NCBI GenBank assembly: GCA_963920705.1
Contig: OY987228.1
Location: 12,817,187 to 12,881,186 of the forward strand
DNA from: Odiellus spinosus
Lineage: Eukaryota; Arthropoda; Arachnida; Opiliones; Phalangiidae
Direction of reading: 5' to 3'
DNA length: 64,000 bases
Shown here: piece after piece, positions 1 to 9,442 of the stretch
How the letters are laid out: every line of letters begins with the position of its first letter
Numbering within the stretch: the first letter of the stretch is position 1
Translations under genes and position numbers: made by a program
Notes under the pieces: model-generated
What the model saw: only the letters and a program-made list of their open reading frames with translations
Databases searched by the model: none
Told to the model about the DNA's origin: nothing

Positions 1-3000
1 CCATGAATCCAGCTAAGCCTATTTTCCGGGTAAGTTTCAAATTGATTTCTAGTTTAGTATTTGTTTGTAGAATTTTTACCGGTGGATTAGGCATACTTAA
101 AAAAAGGATTCAATAAAAAAAAACACTTGATATTTTGCATTCTCTCTTTAAACTCTGAATTCGGGCTTTATTTCGGATAAGTTTTCTTTAAGCCAGTAAA
201 TAAATGTTTTCACGTTATTTATCAAAAAGGCTGACAGTAAATGAAGGTTCGATCGGCGAAGCAAACGGCTTGGGCATAAAAATGGAATAGCGATTTTCAA
301 TATTTTTCCCTAGCGAACTATCCAAAGTTAAAGCTATAACAATTCAGTTGGAAATTTCAGGGTGTTATAAAACAAAACTAACCCTAGATGGCTCTGTGAC
401 GAAGTTCCTAGTAAATGAACTTAAACCTAGCTTTATACGTATTGAAAACGGCGTAAAATACCATTGGATCTATATTTCCAATCATTCACGGCGCTGAATT
501 GGAAAGTCATGCCGTGCAGGGAAGGCCCGTTCTTTTGGCGCAACGTTGGCCCAGAGCCAGCAGATTTGCCAGATTGAAAATCAAGCTACGAACGATATAT
601 AGATTTCTTAGCGCGGTAATAAATGGCGGAACCTGCCACCAAATCTGGGTCGAATTGAAACTTAATCAAAAAACTTTTCGGGAATTTTATACGGAAGAAA
701 GAAAAAAAGATGTGAAAGCCAAGAAAGAGTTATCGGAAAAAGTTAGGGAGGAGTGCGATGATCAGAGAAAATAGTATTTCAAAAATGAGATTCTAATATT
801 TTTACATTTTTAGAATTATTTCAGTTGTTCCGAATAATAAACACGCTCTAAATATAGTCTAGAGAAAAATAATTTACTACTTAAATCTAACCAGAAATTC
901 ACATATAAATATTATTTAAACTAGTTATTTTTTCATTTCCCGATAATTTAATCTAGCGAATCAATTTTGTTTTTTAAATAGTAAACTTTATCACTGTAGT
1001 ATAAAGGAACAGGCATTGTTAAATAGTAAAATAACTAGTAAAATACACTCATAAACCTCATAAATATATGCAAAAAACTTAAATTCGTGCAATGCACTTG
1101 TAAAACACAAAATCAATTTTAAGCATGCGTAGAAAATTCCAGTAGGTTTTTTTCTTATAAAATAATCTTGGAACCAACCAAAAGAGAAGTTAAGAAAAAC
1201 CTGTTTCTGTGTAAAACGTTGCATTTTTCAAGGTTGATACAAAGTATAAGATTATATATATTTTTCCCAACTTTAGAACCAATAAAATAGCCGTTAAATA
1301 GAACTGGTTTCTAAGGAAAATGCAGCCTTTTTTCAACATTGGGACGAAGTGAAATTTTGTTATACTAACTAAATTCGTTACAAAAAACTCTACCATAAAC
1401 TGAAACCCTAAAATAAATAAACTAAAAAACCACAATATCTTTGAGTAATTTCAAAGTGAAACCAAATCCCATGTAAAATATTATCGATAATTACATCGAT
1501 TAAATCTACGAAACAGTGTTCAGATTTCAAATTAGATTTTTGATCAAATTCCCCGAACTTGTAATTAGTTTTTTCGGTTAACTCTAAACATTATCTATCT
1601 ATATACTCGATATATTTTTAGCTGGAGGGGTTTCTAAATAATCTTTAGAACCAAGGTAGGGTCGAATGTTTAATACATTGCAAACACTACATCCCTAACT
1701 CAGTATATAGCTAAACTCAAAAATCTACAGCCTTTTGATGACCCGTCTACCCAAATCATAAGGTATTACCGCCACGTTCTCAAGCGAGAAAAAAAGGTAT
1801 GGGGGTTGAATGTTGAGAAGAATTTTGCGTGCCCAAGTGAAAGAGGCTATTTTTGTCGACAAAAACGAATATATAGAGGTAGTTCTTCAAGAGAATGTTA
1901 GAAGAGATTCAACCAACCCTATTCTGGTATGGGAGGGTATAAAGAACAAGTCTGATGATGCGAAAAGACGGTCGAGTTTATGTCTAAGTTTGCAATGACG
2001 CATTCCGGAGCATAGGCATCCATAGAATATAGATTAAGGGGTAGCCTACCGGAATCTTCAGTATTCGTCACTGAACGATATAATATTTACACCAATATTA
2101 CCAATAGAATCCGAGTTATACGAAATAAGGCGAATATGATTGAAACTATTCTTCTGTTCGAGGAGAGGTTGGCCCACACTACTTTTTCTCAATGAGGTTT
2201 AACATTGTTTACAAATTCACCTCAACTTTTCATATTACTCAACCCATCTTGAGTCCAAATAAATACTCCAATATCAAGGGAAGATGTTCTGACTACTTTT
2301 ATCTGATAATTTCTATATTGTTTATCACTCAGCCTCAATCTTAAGCTTCAACTCAGTTTTCTTGAGTAAAATTTCTTCGAAATTAATTTAGGCTTAGCCA
2401 GTCTAGTCTGCGACTTTGTTAATTACCTATAAATTAAAGCGAACCCGTGTGTAAGTTTTGATACATTTTCTACCAATATTTTAACAGACGAAATCGATTA
2501 AAATTAACTTATCAGAATATAGTATCCCTTTAACTAGTTAAAAACATCATTAAAATGCATAGAAAATATTTCATCAGACTACTCCTTTAATATTTAAGAG
2601 GAGGGGTTTCATGGGGGCCTAGTCACGGAAGATCAAGGCCGCAAGGTAACGTGGCATCGAAAGAAAAATAAAAAAAATTCGCCGGTTGATAGGCAAGTAC
2701 CTTATAACGTTTCGTGCGCGCCTTAGGATTCATTTTTTAAACCTAACCACTCATGGGGAGGAAAGGAAAGGAAAAAAAAGTTTGGGAAAAAATTTACAAA
2801 TTAAAACCAGATTTTTTTCTTCTCTCTCTCTCTCGGTAACCAGTGAAAAAAATACCTCCGGAGCTTGGAGAGGAAGGAGGGGTTGGAAAAAAAAAGAAAT
2901 ATTCGGTTAAAAATATGCGTGTATAGGAGTGGAATGAGACGCTAAAATAAGTACGGTCGGCGACTAAGAAAAATTGCTTTCGGAACCGAGCCATTGCATT

Positions 3001-3120
3001 AGCGAAAATGAAGAGGAAAAACTAAATTAATGTGATTACGGGTTCGGGCCATGGGCCTAAATCTGCACGCGCTCATTCTACATGCCTTCCAGCTATAGTA
3101 TAAATCATCTTCAGTTGACT
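1..3120. other. Unassigned AT-rich DNA, no gene seen
   Basis: There is no recognisable gene, RNA or bounded repeat here. A 91-codon plus-strand frame at 499-774 has a Lys/Glu-rich C-terminus but no recognised domain. Another of 62 codons at 1810-1998 is also unrecognised. AT-rich minus-strand frames at 991-1435 read as Phe/Leu/Ile runs and look spurious. A short (TC)n run lies near 2819-2833. Intronic or intergenic origin cannot be told apart. Confidence 0.6.
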
Positions 3121-3333
3121 ACACGTACGAAGCTAAGCTCCCTTTATCTCTAAAGTAACAAGGAATCAAAGAGAAAACGGGTAGCGTGAATTTGCTCGTG
3201 ATATACCAACTAATAATGGAATAAATTGCAGTTAAACTTCACCTTGAGTTGGCAGTACACCCGAATTTAGACTATATTTATTTATAAGTAAACAAATCAG
3301 AGCTAACATGGTAACGTAACTTTGCACGCGCAA
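3121..3333 (-). mobile_element. Family A MITE-like element, copy 1 (both ends present)
   Basis: The left end holds CACGTACGAAGCTAAG followed by a CTCCCTTTATCTCT-like block. The right end (about 3285-3333) is a diverged inverted version of it. The centre, read on the minus strand, carries TACTGCCAACTCAAGGTG. The same order (end, central motif, inverted end) recurs near 38.7 kb, and parts of it recur at 3.7, 23.4, 42.5, 42.7 and 55.1 kb. I infer a short non-autonomous DNA transposon. It encodes no protein, and I cannot fix its target duplication, so the limits are approximate. Confidence 0.5.
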
Positions 3334-3689
3334 CAAAATCAAGATCGAAAATTTTTATAGTTAAAATTCAGAAGAGTTTTGCAGCCTTACTAAAACCTAG
3401 GCGGAATAATACTCAATTTTAAACCTCATAAAAACAAAAGTAGTTTTTGTAAACTGACACTGAACAGGAGTATAGTATAGTATATTTTTACCCTCCCAAC
3501 TTTACCCAGTCCAGCAACGGCTAAAAAATAACTAAGATAAGGGGATAAAGCTTGAAAAGGTTGTCTATTCTACAACCAAAATCAGTTTGAGATTACACCA
3601 CGATAAACTAAAGTTACTCTTCATTCCCAGTAATTTTTTTTCGGGAGTAATAGAAGTTAACTACTCATAAAACTCATTGTAATCCCCGA
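3334..3689. other. Unassigned AT-rich spacer
   Basis: I see no gene or bounded element between family A copies 1 and 2. A short TATAG-rich run lies at about 3470-3487. Confidence 0.5.
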
Positions 3690-3850
3690 CTGTACGTTCA
3701 GAGTTAGATTGGAAATGACCAAAATAAGGTTCAAGCTGTAATACAAATAATTTTAAATTTTCAGTACTATCAAAGCTCGGGTTAACATTTTGATTTAATT
3801 TTACATATGAGATAAAGAGGAGTGTAGGCTCGTACGCGGTGCAAACTGAA
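3690..3850 (+). mobile_element. Family A MITE-like element, copy 2 (partial)
   Basis: The right end (about 3808-3846) reads GAGATAAAGAGGAGTGTAGG followed by CTCGTACGCGGTGCAAAC, matching the outward end of the copies near 38.84 and 42.63 kb. The interior resembles copy 3: an AAGGTTCAAGCTGTAATAC string parallels AAGGTGGAATTGATTGTAAT at 23.5 kb. The left end is too diverged to place. Confidence 0.4.
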
Positions 3851-4539
3851 TCCGAATGCGAGGGTAGAGAACAAGTTAGGCCTTGGTTTCATGGTCTAGG
3901 ATAAAATAAGATGGTTAGATGAGAAGAGGAGAGTGAGGAGGGGGTCAGAGAGATCGGTTCCGAGGTAATTACAGCTCTGCTCCTTCAATTTTAATGACCT
4001 TTTCTGTTGGGAAGATTATAGCGAGAATTCTACGCTGCTCGATCTAACCAAAGCCGAGCTGATAAATTACTAAGCCCGCTACGCAGAGATGTATACTATG
4101 TTATTAAAAAAACATACCTATATTGCGTGCATATATATGAACTGAGTTATATATAAATTAAAAAGTGATACTCAAACGCTCCAACAACATTAATTTTATC
4201 AAATTATTTGGAATTCTCACAAAATTATTTTTTTCTTATTATTTAAGTTATGATTATTTAAAGTTTTATAAATTTACATGGCTGTCTCTGTACACGTCTT
4301 GCGGCCCATGGAGCTTTTCATATTGGGGTTCCCACTATGGAGGATTGTTTTTATCTATCCAAACACACCCATGCGCCAAGACAGTTACTGAAAATCATAT
4401 CTCATGATGTATTTAAATTCCACATGTGACCTAATATTTTTACTGGTGGTTAAATTTGAAAAATCATTTGTTTTTTAAGCTATTTTCACAGTTTAAGATC
4501 ACTAAGTGTCATGAGATTCTTCACCATCGTGGGCGAAGT
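3851..4539. other. Unassigned spacer with a weak hairpin
   Basis: There is no gene. GTCTTG...CATGG near 4291-4312 can pair imperfectly with CCATGCGCCAAGAC at about 4368-4381, a weak hairpin that may be a decayed fold-back element. The rest is AT-rich. Confidence 0.4.
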
Positions 4540-4690
4540 TGCACGCAGTCCCTCTTGGGTAAGAATAGAAATGTCAACAGGCAACTCCAGGTGGGACTAT
4601 GGGTGCCCTGTCTAGCTAGAGGTTTAGGGCACCACCTGGAATTAGCTGTTAACGTTTCTATTCTTACTCAAGATGGAGGGCATGCCCATT
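4540..4690. repeat. Imperfect inverted repeat (fold-back, ~65-bp arms)
   Basis: The left arm (about 4541-4610) contains GGGTAAGAATAGAAATGTCA and AACTCCAGGTGG. The right arm (about 4626-4690), read on the minus strand, contains GAGTAAGAATAGAAACGTTA and AATTCCAGGTGG. Both arms end at a GTGCCCT/AGGGCAC pair around a short loop. This fits an old MITE or fold-back element. No target duplication could be assigned. It lies just left of a better-preserved element at 4746-5036. Confidence 0.6.
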
Positions 4691-4738
4691 CGAGTTTCTC
4701 TGTGTGAATTTATGAATCTGTATATAGCACGAAACTTA

Positions 4739-5043
4739 TCATAACCAAGAAGGATCAGACAAGGAGAGGAAAAGTGGGGACGGCGCAGTTCCTACTGCGT
4801 CGGCCTAAACTCCCACTCTGGGAGAACGCGGGTAGAGATGTTTCGTGGTAAAATGTTGTCACGTGGGTAAAACGGATCCTTTATCAGCTTCGTAGTAGCC
4901 AACGACGCTAGAGACCACGTGACAACAGTTTACCTCGAGAATTTCCTATCCCCCTTTCCACCCGAGTGGGAGGTTGGCTCTTCTCTCTCTAACTCAACGC
5001 AGCCCTACTTTTCCTCTCCTTGTCTGATCCTTCTTGTCATAAC
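4739..5043. mobile_element. Fold-back MITE with perfect 7-bp target duplication (TCATAAC)
   Basis: The element body is 4746-5036 (291 bp). Both ends start, reading inward, with CAAGAAGGATCAGACAAGGA, and near-identical sequence continues for about 35 bp. Imperfect pairing continues to GTCACGTGG (4858-4866) against CCACGTGAC (4915-4923), so most of the element is arms around a ~48-base centre. TCATAAC is present directly outside both ends (4739-4745 and 5037-5043), which fixes the boundaries. No transposase is encoded. Open frames overlapping it are incidental. The superfamily is unassigned; two further elements in the window share the 7-bp duplication and similar end bases. Confidence 0.85.
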
Positions 5044-6566
5044 GATGCAATTCGTCATGGAATCTATAATCTCAAAATTTCAAAATAAAGATAAAACTCC
5101 AAATATTAATATTTTTGATATGAAAAGAAGATATTTGGCGAAAATGTCAATGGATTTGGTAGTTGAGCGTTTAAGTATTCCTTTAAACCTATACAACTAT
5201 AGGGATAGAAAGAGATTCGGGAAAGAGCAAAAAATATGACAAATTAATCGTTAAATTACTTTTCCAATTTGAATATTTTTGGCCCACGATATACATCAGT
5301 TAAACTATATATTGTATAATAACAGTATTTTGTGCGGATAAATTTTGATGAAATATGTATTTGGGTCAGATGGAAAAAAATTAATATATCATTTGCAACT
5401 AAAGCTCATCATTGTTGTTATTATTATTTTTGAACTGCGCCTATGTTTTTATGAAAACTAAATAAGGAATGATAATCAAATGTTTACCAAATATTACGAG
5501 TGATTTGTGTTTTTGAATTAATTTACAGAAATAATGAAATAAATTATTCTAAACAAACGTATCTAAATTAGAGCCAGAATTTAAAGGGGCGGTATATAGT
5601 AGCACAATCTACCTTTTCGCCGGTAAAACTAAATGGAACCTCCTTATTTGTTTTACGTATAACAGCCATGGGGTTTAAACCTCCCAGAGCTAATAAATTT
5701 GCTTTAATTCAACGATGTCATTAAATCGACTCATTAAGAATTATGTACCTCGATCTAGAAAATCTAATTATTACAATATGGTGTCGAAAATAAAAAAGGA
5801 CTAAATAAAGTTATATATAAGGTTTCACTTCACTCATCTGCAGGATTAATTTATAAATGTATCCCACGCGTATAATTTCAAATATACCTACAACCAGTTT
5901 GGTAAGATTCGTGTTTCTATAAGTAAGCCATCAATTTTGAGGTTAGAGTCAGGTTACCGAAGTCACGTTGGGTCATGTTATTACTTTACACGTAAATACA
6001 ACAGGATGATGTTAAGCGTATGGTTACGATTTATACGCTTTTATTATCTTTCAGATTTATCACGAAGGGAAGAAAGAATTAAATCCGTGGTGGTTCAAAG
6101 GTCATCGAAGAAGAATATCATTCTTTTCTGGTCTATAGGTTCGGCGCCCTTACAAATGAAGACAAAGGGGTAAGGTGTACTCAAAGATCGCGACGTAGAC
6201 GCTATTATACACCAAATATATAAGGGGGAACGCCAGCCAAGAGAAGAAGCAGCTCCTTTCCAAGAGACACGACAATTAGTCTTGATCTAATAAAGATTGG
6301 CTGCTTGCGAGCACCTTCGTGAATCCATTAACACGTCGCCAAGCGCCTTCCCCCCTCAACCTAATCCTTCCTCGTTCTTATCGAAGAGCTATATCCTAGC
6401 CTAAAGACACCTTTCTCCTTCTCTTGCAAAAACAGATTGTATGTGCATGCCATGCAGAAAGAATTTCAACCATCAAACCATATGGCCCATGTATACTATG
6501 ACGGAATAACTTGACACTAAATTGGGGTTCTTAAATTAAGATAGAATAACCTGGTGGTAGATTTTG
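5044..6566. other. Unassigned DNA, no gene seen
   Basis: The stretch is AT-rich. A 106-codon frame that starts inside the preceding fold-back element runs out at 5239 and has no recognised domain. A weak inverted match, GGGGGAACGCC near 6224 with GGCGCCTTCCCCCC near 6341, is too short to call. Confidence 0.5.
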
Positions 6567-6640
6567 GAGGGTTTAGGAGCAACGACGTGCGCGGGGGTTT
6601 TCGGGGAACGACGTGCGCGGGGGTTTTCGGGGAACGACGT
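6567..6640. repeat. Left edge of the 26-bp satellite (degenerate unit plus two perfect units)
   Basis: 6567-6588 aligns at about 17 of 22 positions with the end of a unit, sharing AACGACGT. Two exact 26-bp units follow (6589-6614 and 6615-6640). A decayed unit at an array edge next to perfect units is the pattern expected from unequal exchange homogenising the interior. The array is then cut by a 161-bp insertion and resumes in phase. Confidence 0.85.
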
Positions 6641-6641
6641 G

Positions 6642-6802
6642 AATGAATGAATGTTTATTAACTCTCCATTTACTACATAAATGGATCCCTTTTAAATCAG
6701 GGAGGAACAATGGTTCGCGAGTTTATATCCATGCCGTAACTAAAGTTACGCGTTACATTTAAGAATATATACGATTAAACAAAGATAAGAAAACAAATTA
6801 AA
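6642..6802 (-). mobile_element. Truncated retroelement 3' tail (LINE/SINE-like) inserted in the satellite
   Basis: Read on the minus strand, the 161-bp insert ends with AATAAACATTCATTCATT, a polyadenylation-like signal followed by a CATT microsatellite. This is the usual 3' end of several non-LTR retrotransposon and SINE families. GTG flanks both sides (6639-6641 and 6803-6805), a possible 3-bp duplication. Removing one copy restores the 26-bp register exactly. There is no coding capacity. The family is not identified; a 5'-truncated LINE or a SINE fragment are the main options. Confidence 0.6.
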
Positions 6803-9442
6803 GTGCGCGGGGGTTTTCGGGGAACGACGTGCGCGGGGGTTTTCGGGGAACGACGTGCGCGGGGGTTTTCGGGGAACGACGTGCGCGGGGGTTTTCGGGG
6901 AACGACGTGCGCGGGGGTTTTCGGGGAACGACGTGCGCGGGGGTTTTCGGGGAACGACGTGCGCGGGGGTTTTCGGGGAACGACGTGCGCGGGGGTTTTC
7001 GGGGAACGACGTGCGCGGGGGTTTTCGGGGAACGACGTGCGCGGGGGTTTTCGGGGAACGACGTGCGCGGGGGTTTTCGGGGAACGACGTGCGCGGGGGT
7101 TTTCGGGGAACGACGTGCGCGGGGGTTTTCGGGGAACGACGTGCGCGGGGGTTTTCGGGGAACGACGTGCGCGGGGGTTTTCGGGGAACGACGTGCGCGG
7201 GGGTTTTCGGGGAACGACGTGCGCGGGGGTTTTCGGGGAACGACGTGCGCGGGGGTTTTCGGGGAACGACGTGCGCGGGGGTTTTCGGGGAACGACGTGC
7301 GCGGGGGTTTTCGGGGAACGACGTGCGCGGGGGTTTTCGGGGAACGACGTGCGCGGGGGTTTTCGGGGAACGACGTGCGCGGGGGTTTTCGGGGAACGAC
7401 GTGCGCGGGGGTTTTCGGGGAACGACGTGCGCGGGGGTTTTCGGGGAACGACGTGCGCGGGGGTTTTCGGGGAACGACGTGCGCGGGGGTTTTCGGGGAA
7501 CGACGTGCGCGGGGGTTTTCGGGGAACGACGTGCGCGGGGGTTTTCGGGGAACGACGTGCGCGGGGGTTTTCGGGGAACGACGTGCGCGGGGGTTTTCGG
7601 GGAACGACGTGCGCGGGGGTTTTCGGGGAACGACGTGCGCGGGGGTTTTCGGGGAACGACGTGCGCGGGGGTTTTCGGGGAACGACGTGCGCGGGGGTTT
7701 TCGGGGAACGACGTGCGCGGGGGTTTTCGGGGAACGACGTGCGCGGGGGTTTTCGGGGAACGACGTGCGCGGGGGTTTTCGGGGAACGACGTGCGCGGGG
7801 GTTTTCGGGGAACGACGTGCGCGGGGGTTTTCGGGGAACGACGTGCGCGGGGGTTTTCGGGGAACGACGTGCGCGGGGGTTTTCGGGGAACGACGTGCGC
7901 GGGGGTTTTCGGGGAACGACGTGCGCGGGGGTTTTCGGGGAACGACGTGCGCGGGGGTTTTCGGGGAACGACGTGCGCGGGGGTTTTCGGGGAACGACGT
8001 GCGCGGGGGTTTTCGGGGAACGACGTGCGCGGGGGTTTTCGGGGAACGACGTGCGCGGGGGTTTTCGGGGAACGACGTGCGCGGGGGTTTTCGGGGAACG
8101 ACGTGCGCGGGGGTTTTCGGGGAACGACGTGCGCGGGGGTTTTCGGGGAACGACGTGCGCGGGGGTTTTCGGGGAACGACGTGCGCGGGGGTTTTCGGGG
8201 AACGACGTGCGCGGGGGTTTTCGGGGAACGACGTGCGCGGGGGTTTTCGGGGAACGACGTGCGCGGGGGTTTTCGGGGAACGACGTGCGCGGGGGTTTTC
8301 GGGGAACGACGTGCGCGGGGGTTTTCGGGGAACGACGTGCGCGGGGGTTTTCGGGGAACGACGTGCGCGGGGGTTTTCGGGGAACGACGTGCGCGGGGGT
8401 TTTCGGGGAACGACGTGCGCGGGGGTTTTCGGGGAACGACGTGCGCGGGGGTTTTCGGGGAACGACGTGCGCGGGGGTTTTCGGGGAACGACGTGCGCGG
8501 GGGTTTTCGGGGAACGACGTGCGCGGGGGTTTTCGGGGAACGACGTGCGCGGGGGTTTTCGGGGAACGACGTGCGCGGGGGTTTTCGGGGAACGACGTGC
8601 GCGGGGGTTTTCGGGGAACGACGTGCGCGGGGGTTTTCGGGGAACGACGTGCGCGGGGGTTTTCGGGGAACGACGTGCGCGGGGGTTTTCGGGGAACGAC
8701 GTGCGCGGGGGTTTTCGGGGAACGACGTGCGCGGGGGTTTTCGGGGAACGACGTGCGCGGGGGTTTTCGGGGAACGACGTGCGCGGGGGTTTTCGGGGAA
8801 CGACGTGCGCGGGGGTTTTCGGGGAACGACGTGCGCGGGGGTTTTCGGGGAACGACGTGCGCGGGGGTTTTCGGGGAACGACGTGCGCGGGGGTTTTCGG
8901 GGAACGACGTGCGCGGGGGTTTTCGGGGAACGACGTGCGCGGGGGTTTTCGGGGAACGACGTGCGCGGGGGTTTTCGGGGAACGACGTGCGCGGGGGTTT
9001 TCGGGGAACGACGTGCGCGGGGGTTTTCGGGGAACGACGTGCGCGGGGGTTTTCGGGGAACGACGTGCGCGGGGGTTTTCGGGGAACGACGTGCGCGGGG
9101 GTTTTCGGGGAACGACGTGCGCGGGGGTTTTCGGGGAACGACGTGCGCGGGGGTTTTCGGGGAACGACGTGCGCGGGGGTTTTCGGGGAACGACGTGCGC
9201 GGGGGTTTTCGGGGAACGACGTGCGCGGGGGTTTTCGGGGAACGACGTGCGCGGGGGTTTTCGGGGAACGACGTGCGCGGGGGTTTTCGGGGAACGACGT
9301 GCGCGGGGGTTTTCGGGGAACGACGTGCGCGGGGGTTTTCGGGGAACGACGTGCGCGGGGGTTTTCGGGGAACGACGTGCGCGGGGGTTTTCGGGGAACG
9401 ACGTGCGCGGGGGTTTTCGGGGAACGACGTGCGCGGGGGTTT
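6803..9442. repeat. 26-bp GC-rich satellite, ~101.5 identical tandem units
   Basis: From 6805 to 9442 the sequence is an uninterrupted array of one 26-bp unit. It begins GCGCGGGGGTTTTCGGGG and closes with AACGACGT. 2638 bases equal 101 units plus 12 bases, so no indel is present and I saw no substitution. The unit is 18/26 G+C with five CpGs, against AT-rich surroundings. It has no stop codon in any of the six frames, and 26 is not divisible by 3. Frames of ~870-900 codons therefore appear in all three plus frames and on the minus strand, with a 26-residue period, and should not be called genes. The last unit breaks off at GGGGGTTT before AAGAGG. Confidence 0.98.

Noticed and set aside
499-774. 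91-codon plus-strand frame with Lys/Glu-rich end
   Set aside because: No recognised domain, no splice or promoter context; length is expected by chance over 64 kb.
4919-5239. 106-codon plus-strand frame
   Set aside because: It begins in the right arm of a fold-back element and runs into AT-rich DNA; no domain recognised.
6222-6356. Possible inverted repeat GGGGGAACGCC / GGCGCCTTCCCCCC
   Set aside because: Only about 11 bases pair with mismatches and the flanks do not extend the stem.
6805-9442. CRISPR-like or telomere-like array (GGGGTTTT resembles ciliate telomere repeat)
   Set aside because: There are no unique spacers, the unit is 26 bp head to tail, and the GGGGTTTT string is only part of it.
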